Shown: one piece after another, positions 12,911-21,348 of the stretch
Layout: each line of letters opens with the position of its first letter
How positions within the stretch are numbered: the stretch's first letter is position 1
DNA from: a virus
Virus record (IMG/VR): IMGVR_UViG_3300042556_000244
Span: 1 to 26,245 of that record
DNA: 26,245 nt
Direction: 5' to 3' (one strand)
Translations under genes and position numbers: made by a program
Notes under the pieces: generated by a model
The model's input: the letters and a program-made list of their open reading frames with translations, nothing else
Database searches by the model: none
Told to the model about the DNA's origin: nothing

Positions 12911-13371
12911 CCCCCCATGTGCGCCCCTCGCTCGAGTCCGACTGCGGATTCATCGCCTCCCATCTCCGGGAAGCCGACAAGCGGGAATGCGACCTGTGGG
13001 GGGTTGATCCGCTGCATTCGCTGCGGCAAGGTCTCGCGTACTCGCTGCAACCGCTCACCGTCGTCGGCCCCTCGGGATCACCGACCGCCATGTTTGGGGC
13101 CACCTTCGGAAACTCATCGGACGCCACCGTCTGGCTCCTCGGGACTGACGAAATCGTGACGTTCCCCATGACGTTTCTGAGGCAGTCCAGTATGTGGGTA
13201 GATCACTTGTGTCGGCCCCTGCGGTGCTCGGACAAGATCACCGGGATAGGGAACTGGGTGGATCGTCGAAATGATCGACATGTCTCATGGCTCCTTTGGA
13301 TGGGCTTTGAGATGACATCGCCATCCATGAAGGATGAAGTCGAAATCGGATACTTCCGAAAGGCATTCTGA
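12907..13371 (+). CDS. gp13: Internal virion protein A, T7 gp13-like (GNAT-like fold)
   Basis: 154 aa, in the gp13 position. It resembles the acetyltransferase-like (DUF2833-type) gp13 family. The N-terminal half has the GNAT-like opening VRPSLESDCGFIASHLREAD; the middle has SPTAMFGATFG and WLLGTDEIVTFPMTFLRQSS. The C-terminal third matches T7 gp13 in layout (GIGNWVDRRNDRHVSWLLWM, GFEMTSPS, then EVEIGYFRKAF). In T7, gp13 is needed to build active virions, perhaps by loading gp14 to gp16, and is not certainly a working acetyltransferase. The start ATG overlaps the gp12 stop. No Shine-Dalgarno is visible, so coupling is probably how it is translated. Confidence 0.85.
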   Translation: MTPHVRPSLESDCGFIASHLREADKRECDLWGVDPLHSLRQGLAYSLQPLTVVGPSGSPTAMFGATFGNSSDATVWLLGTDEIVTFPMTFLRQSSMWVDHLCRPLRCSDKITGIGNWVDRRNDRHVSWLLWMGFEMTSPSMKDEVEIGYFRKAF

Positions 13372-13377
13372 ACAACC

Positions 13378-14082
13378 ATGTGTCTCCCAATCCTTGCCCC
13401 CATCGGGGCGGCCCTTGGTGCCTCTGCGGCACAGGCGGCGGCAGTCGGGACCATGGCGACCCTCGGGCTTGCAACGTCTGCCGCCGGGGCCGCTATGTCC
13501 TTCGTCGGGCAGTCACAGGCTGCTTCGGCGCAGCGGTACCAGTACAGCGAGGCTCAACGCCTTGCGAACGAGAACCTTCAGCTCCAGTACCGGCAGATGG
13601 CCGTGCGGCAGCGGGAAGAGCAGGTTTCCAAGGCGCAGCAGGTCCAGCAGATTCGCATGGAAGCCGAGCAGGCGTTCGGGTCTATCCGTGCAGAGAGCGG
13701 AGAAAGCGGTGTGTACGGGAACACCGTGGACATTCTGATGCGGGAGTTTGAGCGTCAGCAGAACGAGTCACTCTCAAACCTCGACCTGAACTACGACTTC
13801 AGGAACAGGCAGCTCCAGATTGAGCAGCTCGGTATGCGTGGTCGAGCCGAGAGCGCCATGATCCAGGCGTACCCAAACCAGACCGCTCCGAGCATCATCA
13901 CGCCGCTCCTTCAGGTTGGCGGCTCGGCGCTGAACACGGTGAACATGTACGGGAACTTCTCAAGGATGCCGGCGTTCGGCGGCAACCCGGCCCCCCAGGT
14001 CTCGAGCCTTGCCCGACGCGAGGCATTCGTGGCCGGGCTTCCTGCCTTCTACCGCACCCCCGGAATGAACCGCTGGTACTGA
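13378..14082 (+). CDS. gp14: Internal virion protein B, T7 gp14-like
   Basis: 234 aa (T7: 196). gp14 is ejected early and forms a pore in the outer membrane. The N-terminus MCLPILAPIGAALGAS resembles T7 MCWAAAIP and is hydrophobic for about 50 residues (VGTMATLGLATSAAGAAMSF). A long coiled coil follows (NENLQLQYRQMAVRQREEQV) and the family core AFGSIRAESGESGVYGNTVD with FERQQNESLSN. The C-terminus has a second hydrophobic patch (APSIITPLLQVGGSALNTVN). The ATG is 7 bp after the gp13 stop and lacks a clear ribosome site. Confidence 0.9.
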   Translation: MCLPILAPIGAALGASAAQAAAVGTMATLGLATSAAGAAMSFVGQSQAASAQRYQYSEAQRLANENLQLQYRQMAVRQREEQVSKAQQVQQIRMEAEQAFGSIRAESGESGVYGNTVDILMREFERQQNESLSNLDLNYDFRNRQLQIEQLGMRGRAESAMIQAYPNQTAPSIITPLLQVGGSALNTVNMYGNFSRMPAFGGNPAPQVSSLARREAFVAGLPAFYRTPGMNRWY

Positions 14083-14086
14083 ACCG

Positions 14087-16495
14087 ATGGCAAAGTCCCT
14101 CACCCCAAACGACCTTACTCAGGTTGCCATTCAGCCTTCGGCTTCCCCCGTCTCCCTAAACATCCTCCCGGCCCCCGGGCAGCGATTCAGCGGAAACACC
14201 CTTCAGCAGATTGGTGAGTCTCTGGCAGCCTTCAGCCCATCCTTGCAGGGGATGCTTGCTCAGAGAGTGGAGGAGGACAAGCGGGCGCTGGCTGCCCAAG
14301 GGGCGGCGGTTGACTTCTCCCGTGCCTTTGACGTCGATCCGAATGCCGCCCCAGAAGATCGACAGCGGGCGCTCAATGAAGCGTTCAAGGAGTCGATTTC
14401 GAGGCAGGGTGGCCCGGACTCAGCCAACCCATTCTTTCTAATCGCTGCACGGCAGAACTTCGGGCGAACGGTCGGCCTGCGCTATCGGAACGCCCTCGCA
14501 TCGCTCCGTGAGAAGGCTACGGATCCGGACAACCCGGTGGCGTTCGGGGAGATCGCCCGTCAAGCGGCAGAGATGGCAGGCTCAGACGCGGTCACGGACG
14601 ATGTCTATGGAGCAGCCGGGTTCGCCTCGGTAGCGCAAGAAGTAAACGCCGAGATGAGCGGGCGGTTCCAAGAGGAACTACGCAAGCGGCAGGACTTCCT
14701 CGCGGTGGAGCGCACCCAGCAGGGGATCGCGGATGGCCTTCTCACGGCTGCGGCAAGCGGCTCTGACTTCACTCCCGAATCGCTTGTCGGGCAGACCATT
14801 CAGCGGTCTATCGACGCCATTCAAACCACCTCGTCCGACCCTGAGACCGCACGAAGGACGGTCATTGGTGCGGCCCAGATTGCCCTAGGACAGATCAAGG
14901 ACGAACAGGATGCCGAAGAAGCCGTCGCAGCCTTGAGCGAGATGCGGTTCGGGAAGGCATCAATCAGAGAGAACCCGGCATTGTTCGTCCAGCTCCTTCG
15001 GATCAAGGATCAGCGGCTCGACGAGATTGCCGCTGAGGGTGCCCGAGGAGAACGAATCCTGAAGCAGCAGGTTCAGAGAGGGATCCGGGAAATGTATGCC
15101 CTCGGGCTCAACGAGAAGGTGACCCGGGCAATCATGGACGGCAACCAAGAAGGCGCACAGCAGGCGGTTGAGTCCGTGTTCGATCAATACATCACGAACA
15201 ACCCGGATACCTCCCCGACGATCCGAGACGCCCTCCGCAGGGAACTCCAGCTTGAGTTGGACCCGCTCTACGGAGCGGTCAGCCGGCAGCGCAACGCATC
15301 GAACGACGCAGCCTTTGAGAGCGGGTTCGGGCTCATTGACGATGGCACCATCATTGATTCAGGCGTCCTCAGAATGTGGGCGCAGGACAACCAGTTGACC
15401 ATTGAGCAGCAGATGCAGCTCAACCGATACTTCTCGGAGAACGTCGGCGTGGTCCGATCCTCTGCCACCTACTACGCGCAGAACAAGGGCAAGGAGATCA
15501 TCAATAGGGTTCTTCAGGGAATGGCCGCAAGCGGGAAGTTGCCCATGGGGATGAACGGGCAGCCAACGGTTACACCGACTGCACAGGATGAAGCACAGGC
15601 GCTTGAGGTTGAGTGGCGTACTGGTGCCTATGAGCAAGTCCAGAAGTTCGTCCGAGGGGACGTCCGAGACCCCGCATCGGGTTCTTCCTACCAGGACATC
15701 AAGCAGCAGAGCGGTGTTGAGACTGCTAACCGAGCGATTAGCGGTGTACTTGATGCGTGGTACGACAAGCAGATTGAGGCGTACAACCGAAAGAGCACGG
15801 CTACCAAGGCAGCAGTCGATGCCGGCCTACAGGTCTCCGCGCAGTCTCCTGCCGCGACCTTTGCCGAGGAATCCGCATCGTCTCAAAAGATGGTCTACGA
15901 CACCATCGCCAAGCGCCTCGAGTCGGAGACGATGAACGAGCAGCAGCAGAAGACTGCCGTACTAGAGGCCATTGAGACCGAAATCGCTGATATCAATCGA
16001 ATTGGCTACGAAGTCGGATTCGGGTATGGGGGGGCCTTCGAGCCCGTCCAACTTGCTGATCGCCTCGGGTCCATGTGGCGGGTGGCGTCTGAGAAGGGGA
16101 CTGTAGGGGTCAAGCAGCTCGGATGGGTGTGGGATTCGAGCGTCGCCTTTACCCCGGACGTCATCCTTCACCACTACGGCAAGGTCAAGCGGAGCATTGC
16201 CAATGGGCTGGACGCTTATGAAGTGATCCGGAACGAGACCAGAGACGGTCTCCCCGTGTTTGGTGTGGTGCTTCCGCACCGCCGAGACGCTGTCGGGTAC
16301 GCATTCTCGGTGCCCCTGTTCTCTTCTTTCGCACAACTCGGAGAAGCCGATACGGTCAACGAGGTCATGGACGCCATGTCCATCCCAACGGATCTTCGAC
16401 AGCAATTTGTGGCCCGTCAAGCAACCCTCGTCCGAATGCGGGCGGCGGTGTCTGCCGAAGCGGAATCACCTAACAAGGTCAGCCCAATCGACTGA
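14087..16495 (+). CDS. gp15: Internal virion protein C, T7 gp15-like
   Basis: 802 aa (T7: 747). In T7, gp15 and gp16 form the periplasmic tunnel that carries DNA into the cell. The protein is almost wholly soluble and helical, as expected: PSLQGMLAQRVEEDKRALAA near the N-terminus, many Gln/Glu-rich helices, and a C-terminal segment VMDAMSIPTDLRQQFVARQA. No enzymatic motif is visible. The call depends on size, helical composition and position between gp14 and gp16 more than on a diagnostic motif. It starts 5 bp after gp14 and ends 2 bp before gp16. Confidence 0.88.
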   Translation: MAKSLTPNDLTQVAIQPSASPVSLNILPAPGQRFSGNTLQQIGESLAAFSPSLQGMLAQRVEEDKRALAAQGAAVDFSRAFDVDPNAAPEDRQRALNEAFKESISRQGGPDSANPFFLIAARQNFGRTVGLRYRNALASLREKATDPDNPVAFGEIARQAAEMAGSDAVTDDVYGAAGFASVAQEVNAEMSGRFQEELRKRQDFLAVERTQQGIADGLLTAAASGSDFTPESLVGQTIQRSIDAIQTTSSDPETARRTVIGAAQIALGQIKDEQDAEEAVAALSEMRFGKASIRENPALFVQLLRIKDQRLDEIAAEGARGERILKQQVQRGIREMYALGLNEKVTRAIMDGNQEGAQQAVESVFDQYITNNPDTSPTIRDALRRELQLELDPLYGAVSRQRNASNDAAFESGFGLIDDGTIIDSGVLRMWAQDNQLTIEQQMQLNRYFSENVGVVRSSATYYAQNKGKEIINRVLQGMAASGKLPMGMNGQPTVTPTAQDEAQALEVEWRTGAYEQVQKFVRGDVRDPASGSSYQDIKQQSGVETANRAISGVLDAWYDKQIEAYNRKSTATKAAVDAGLQVSAQSPAATFAEESASSQKMVYDTIAKRLESETMNEQQQKTAVLEAIETEIADINRIGYEVGFGYGGAFEPVQLADRLGSMWRVASEKGTVGVKQLGWVWDSSVAFTPDVILHHYGKVKRSIANGLDAYEVIRNETRDGLPVFGVVLPHRRDAVGYAFSVPLFSSFAQLGEADTVNEVMDAMSIPTDLRQQFVARQATLVRMRAAVSAEAESPNKVSPID

Positions 16496-16497
16496 AC

Positions 16498-19400
16498 ATG
16501 CAGGACAACCAGAACTCCGGGCGGTACTTCTCGCAGGAAGAACTCGACGCCATCGTCTCCGGGGCTGTCGTGCCAAAGATGCCGACTGACCTCGGGGCTC
16601 CCCAGGAAGCAACCGGATCGTCTCCTGTGTGGGATACCGCGGACACCCTCATGGCTGTCCCGCGGGGTGCCGTCGGGGCAGCGAAGGGCGTATGGAACTT
16701 TGCCGATTGGGCAACATTCGACCTTCTCCCGGACTGGCATACCAATCCCCTCGGTTCGTCCAAGTCGATAGTGGGTGGTTTCGTAGAGGGAATTGCCCAG
16801 GTCGGAACCGGAATGCTTGTCGGTGGCGGAGTCCTTGGGGCTGTCTCCAAGATTCCGGGGGCCGTGGGTACGGCTGCTTCGTGGCTTGGCGGGGCTGGGG
16901 GCGGCGCGGCAGGCGTCGTCCGTTCCGGTCTCTCGAAGGGAGCCATTGCTGACTTCGTCGCGTTTGAGGCCCACGACGCCCGACTCTCAGACCTCCTTGT
17001 TCAGGCGGACAACCCCCTCCTAAACAACGTCGTCACGCAATACCTGGCGTCCGACATGGAGGATGGAGAACTCGAGGGGAGGCTCAAGAACGCCCTAGAG
17101 GGCGGCGTGACTGGCGTGGCCCTGGATGGCGTCGTGTCCTTGCTCAAGGGGTCCGTAAAGGCGTCCAAGAACTACCGGGCAGCAAAGGCGGCCGGTCGCT
17201 CTGAAGAAGAAGCAGTCAAGGCTGCCATGGACGCGGGTGCGTCCGACATCCGGCGGGGAGAGAGTGTCTTGTCCAAAGAGCAGGACAACCTCCTTACCAA
17301 GGCTGAGTTTGAGCAGACCGGCGGCGCGGGGGCTGAACTGAAGGAAGCGGAGGAACTGCTAGCCCGTGCCGACGATGAAGCGTCTCTTGAGGTGATGTCT
17401 GCTGGTCGGGCTGGTACCCAGTCCATTGAGGACATCCTCCAGGCGTTCAATGATGGCGATGTCGTTGATGTCAAGCGACCGTCTACGAGCGATGCCGGAT
17501 ATCCCGTGAAGCGCGGAGCTGACGCCATGATAAACCGGATCAACCGGGAGGTCGGGCAGGCCGCCGGGATCACCGCAGAGGAAGGGCGGTTCATGGCTCA
17601 ACTCATTGAGCGCATGGGGGTGTCCAACTTCGAGGACATCGGCATCCGGTTCAGGAAGCTCCGCCCTGGAGCGAACGGATCGTTCGATTTCATCAGGAAC
17701 GTCATCAACATCTCTCGGAAGGCCGAGGCGACCGGGGAGACGAAGCGCACGTTCGTCCATGAGGTGTGGCACTCGCTCACCGAGTACCTGGACGATTCGA
17801 TGCTCTCCGCGATGAAGCGGGACTACGAGAAAGCCCACGTCGCATTCTTCGACAAGTACGGGGTTAGCCCACGGGATGCGGTGAGCGGGAACAAGCAGGT
17901 CGCCAAGAGCCTTGCCAAGGTCATCAGAGACAACAGCATCGACATTAGTGAGTGGTATCGGCTCATCAACTTGGATGAGTGGGTTGCCGAGACCCTGACG
18001 GACGCTTCGTTCCGTCAGCTCAATCTTGAGGCGGACACCAAGACCGTCCTCGGGTTCATGCGGTATTTCCTGAAGAACACGCTGACCGAAATCAAGTCCG
18101 TCTTCGGAGGTGCCAAGTACGACAAGCTCTCGAAGGACTGGCTGAACGGTCGCTACCAGTACGCGGCTGTTGACAAGATCACCAAGAGGCCGCACTCATT
18201 CCGCCAGACGGCTCGAGGAAAGGAAATCCTGCCAGGCAGGGGGGCGTTGGGCGGTCAGCGCATGGCTGAGTACCGGGCTTACGGTGAGTATGTGACGCCG
18301 GACATGAGCGGGATCGCGTTCTCGGCCAGTCGGGTCGGTGACCCCAACTACAAGGTCGATGAGGTTCGGGCAACCGCAGTCGATCCCAATGTCGCCAAAG
18401 AGATGAGGGACATCTTGGCTGGTGGAGGGGACCGAGCTGCCATCCGAGACGCGGTCAAGCGATACGACGACGCTGGGCTCATCAACTTCAACCGCATCCT
18501 TCGCGGGCAGGGGACGGACGAGGAGCTCTACGAGGAACTTGTCGGAGTCCTCCGGCAATTTGAAGCAAATCCTCGGTCGTTCTCTAAGGCACCGAAGGGA
18601 AGCAACAAGGCAACTTCCGACGCGGCCAAGGCTGCCCTGCTCGCCATGGAAGAGACCGGCGGAGTCAACATTGCGGCCATGCGGGCCATGGTGGAGAAGG
18701 GGACCATCACGGCCAAGGAGGTGTTTGATCTTGCCCCCGTGCTCGAGGGAGTTGAGATGCACCTTCGGAGCAAGATGCTTGAGGCCCTCCGAAACCCGTC
18801 TGCCGCCGATCCCGTGCTGATGGCAAAGGCGTGGACATCCATTGCCGGAAGCGTTGAGAAGTTCTTCTCATACGCGGGCAAGACGCTTCAAGTCCGTCAG
18901 GCATTCGATACCTCTAAGCGGTTCATGGACGAACTCTCAAGGCTCTCGCCAGAGCAGCGGAAGATCATGGCTGAGAGCATGGCGGACACCCTTCAGTACC
19001 TCGTCCTTGACCCCAAGACTGGCAAGGAGATGGCGAAGGTCCTGACCGAGAGTTCAATGATGAAGGGGGTCCGAATCATCACGGAACTCCACCGGAACTC
19101 CATCCTCAGCGGCCCCAAGACTGCCGCCGTCAACTTCTGGAACGGGGTTCAGATGCTTCTCCAGCCCGTCGAGCGCGCCGTCGGGAGACTTGGTTCCGGG
19201 CAAACAGACATTGCGGCCCGGGAGCTCTCGACGATCACTCGCTACATGGGGGAGAGCCGCGAGGCTGCCCGAGCCGCAGCGGCATCGTTCATCGCAGAAG
19301 GCGACTCAATCGCACTTGGACGAGGTAACACCCAGTTTGGTGAGTTCAGTCCACAACGGGCCGTCTCAAGCCGTAACGCCAGATTCCTGAACACGGTTGA

Positions 19401-21339
19401 TCCGGCTACCGGAGGGGTGAACAGGACCGTTGCCGGAACCGCTGTCGATTTCGTCGGACAAGTCGTGGGCACCCCGACTCGCCTGATGGGTACCTCAGAT
19501 GAGTTCTTCACGACCCTCTCAGCGCGGTCGGAAGCCGATGTCGTACTCCGCCGGATTGTCGCCAAGAACATGAAGCGTGGGCTCACCGACTCTGCGGTCA
19601 GCGCAGAGGTGCATCGTCTCAAGCAAATCATGTTTGTTGACGGTCAGCTCTACACCCGAAAGACCGTACTTGAGCGGGGGATGCGAATGGCGCGGGAGAA
19701 GTATTTGCCGAAGGCTCTCCTCAAGACGCTTTCCGATTCCATCGCGGCAAAGACCGGGGCGTCCGCGACGGACCCCTCGGTGGTCTCCGAGGCGAACCGG
19801 ATGTTCAGCCAAATGATCGACCCCTCCACGGGCAAGGTCAAGTCCATGTCGGAAATCCGAAAGATGCCCGATGCTGACGTCTTGATCCCGAGCCTGGATG
19901 CCGCAGGTGGGAGAGCCGTCGCGGAGCCGCTGTTCCTCTCGGAGGTCCAGCGATTCGTTGACCAGAACTGGGACCAGTACGTCGATTCGGACATGATGCC
20001 AATCGGTGGGCGTTTCCAGGATCAGGTCGGTCAGGACTTCAGGATTCTCCAGCAGGCATCTCGGGAGATTGAGCGCCGCGTCCGGGAGACCACCTGGAAG
20101 CGCGACTACGAGGACATGGCGGAATCATCGGTGTGGGGTACCCGTCTCGTCGGAAACATCGGCCGCTCCGTGTCGGGTGCCGTCAATCAAGTCCCGGCAC
20201 TTCAGCTAGTCGTTCCGTTCATTAGGACTCCGACCAATCTGCTCGCGTATGTCACGGACCGGAACCCCGTCGGCCGCAGTCTTGCGTGGGTGCAGGCGGC
20301 GCGGGCCGGGGACAAGGAAGCCATGGCCGAGGCCATCGGCAGATTCTCGACCGGCACGGTCTTCTACACCACGGCAGTCGCCTTGGCCGCCAATGGGATG
20401 ATTACGGGCAAGGGTCCGAAGGACACCGAACTACGCAAGCAGCTCCTTGCCGCGGGGTGGCAGCCGTACTCGTTCCGAATCGGAGATACGTTCCTGTCCT
20501 ACGGACGAAACGACCCGGTGGCGACCTTCTTCGGGCTTGTGGCGGACACCTTTGAAGTCGCTAACGCCACCTACGACCCGACCCCAGACGAGCTTGGTGC
20601 TATGGAGACGCTGTCCAAGGCGGTCCTCACCTCGGTCGCCAACAACGTCACGACCAAGAGCTACCTGCGCGGTATCTCGACGGTCATTGAGGCACTCGGG
20701 GGTAATGAGGCAGCCATTGGTCAGCTCAAGCGGCAGTACGCGGGAGCCGTGGTCCCGAACTTCCTTGCCCAAGGCGAGAACTACGTCCTCGATTCAGACA
20801 TCCGTGAAACCAGGACGATGCTTGATGCCATTCGCGCACGGACACCGTTCCTGAACGACAACGTGGACAAGGTCAGGAATGCCACCGGCGACCCGATCTC
20901 CGGTGCTGAGGGTCCGTTCAGCATGTGGCTCCCAACGAACGCACGGAGACTCAGCAAGGACCCAGTCAAGCGGGAGCTCGCCTCGAGCCTCATCTCAGTC
21001 GGCTCGCCTCGTCGGGTACTTCCCGGCGGGATTGACTTGAAGAACATCAGGCTCAAGAGCGGACAGTCTGCTTACGACCGTCTTCAGGAGCTTTCCGGTG
21101 AAGTCCGGATTGGGGGACGAACGCTGAAGCAGCAACTCCAGTCCCTCATCTCGAGCCCCTTCTACCAGGGTCTCCCAGAGATGGGTCAAGACAACTTTGA
21201 CTCCCCCCGTGTGTCCCTGGTCCGAGGAAACGTGTCGTCGTTCCGTCGGGCAGCAATGCAGCAACTAATGAAGGAATCCCCGGATCTCGCCGTCGCGGTC
21301 GCCAAGAGCCGCGAAGCCAAGGCGTCCATGTTCCGCTGA
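16498..21339 (+). CDS. gp16: Internal virion protein D, T7 gp16-like, with an HEXXH peptidase-like domain
   Basis: A 1613-aa ejection protein (T7: 1318). Layout: a polar N-terminus; a Gly/Ala-rich hydrophobic segment (about residues 92-140: GGFVEGIAQVGTGMLVGGGV); helical linker; then a zinc-peptidase-like region at about 385-500 with VINISRKAEAT, RTFVHEVWHSLTEYL (H421, E422, H425), and LDEWVAETL, where E494 or E498 could be the third metal ligand. A helical body follows. The C-terminal part (about 1190-1613) contains QLVVPFIRTPTNLLAYVTDR (I1242 onward) and FLSYGRNDPVATFFGLVADT, segments shared by large phage ejection proteins. The lytic transglycosylase domain found at the T7 gp16 N-terminus is not recognisable. 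Peptidase activity is inferred. The ATG follows gp15 by 2 bp, without a good ribosome site. Confidence 0.88.
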   Translation: MQDNQNSGRYFSQEELDAIVSGAVVPKMPTDLGAPQEATGSSPVWDTADTLMAVPRGAVGAAKGVWNFADWATFDLLPDWHTNPLGSSKSIVGGFVEGIAQVGTGMLVGGGVLGAVSKIPGAVGTAASWLGGAGGGAAGVVRSGLSKGAIADFVAFEAHDARLSDLLVQADNPLLNNVVTQYLASDMEDGELEGRLKNALEGGVTGVALDGVVSLLKGSVKASKNYRAAKAAGRSEEEAVKAAMDAGASDIRRGESVLSKEQDNLLTKAEFEQTGGAGAELKEAEELLARADDEASLEVMSAGRAGTQSIEDILQAFNDGDVVDVKRPSTSDAGYPVKRGADAMINRINREVGQAAGITAEEGRFMAQLIERMGVSNFEDIGIRFRKLRPGANGSFDFIRNVINISRKAEATGETKRTFVHEVWHSLTEYLDDSMLSAMKRDYEKAHVAFFDKYGVSPRDAVSGNKQVAKSLAKVIRDNSIDISEWYRLINLDEWVAETLTDASFRQLNLEADTKTVLGFMRYFLKNTLTEIKSVFGGAKYDKLSKDWLNGRYQYAAVDKITKRPHSFRQTARGKEILPGRGALGGQRMAEYRAYGEYVTPDMSGIAFSASRVGDPNYKVDEVRATAVDPNVAKEMRDILAGGGDRAAIRDAVKRYDDAGLINFNRILRGQGTDEELYEELVGVLRQFEANPRSFSKAPKGSNKATSDAAKAALLAMEETGGVNIAAMRAMVEKGTITAKEVFDLAPVLEGVEMHLRSKMLEALRNPSAADPVLMAKAWTSIAGSVEKFFSYAGKTLQVRQAFDTSKRFMDELSRLSPEQRKIMAESMADTLQYLVLDPKTGKEMAKVLTESSMMKGVRIITELHRNSILSGPKTAAVNFWNGVQMLLQPVERAVGRLGSGQTDIAARELSTITRYMGESREAARAAAASFIAEGDSIALGRGNTQFGEFSPQRAVSSRNARFLNTVDPATGGVNRTVAGTAVDFVGQVVGTPTRLMGTSDEFFTTLSARSEADVVLRRIVAKNMKRGLTDSAVSAEVHRLKQIMFVDGQLYTRKTVLERGMRMAREKYLPKALLKTLSDSIAAKTGASATDPSVVSEANRMFSQMIDPSTGKVKSMSEIRKMPDADVLIPSLDAAGGRAVAEPLFLSEVQRFVDQNWDQYVDSDMMPIGGRFQDQVGQDFRILQQASREIERRVRETTWKRDYEDMAESSVWGTRLVGNIGRSVSGAVNQVPALQLVVPFIRTPTNLLAYVTDRNPVGRSLAWVQAARAGDKEAMAEAIGRFSTGTVFYTTAVALAANGMITGKGPKDTELRKQLLAAGWQPYSFRIGDTFLSYGRNDPVATFFGLVADTFEVANATYDPTPDELGAMETLSKAVLTSVANNVTTKSYLRGISTVIEALGGNEAAIGQLKRQYAGAVVPNFLAQGENYVLDSDIRETRTMLDAIRARTPFLNDNVDKVRNATGDPISGAEGPFSMWLPTNARRLSKDPVKRELASSLISVGSPRRVLPGGIDLKNIRLKSGQSAYDRLQELSGEVRIGGRTLKQQLQSLISSPFYQGLPEMGQDNFDSPRVSLVRGNVSSFRRAAMQQLMKESPDLAVAVAKSREAKASMFR

Positions 21340-21348
21340 GAAACACCC

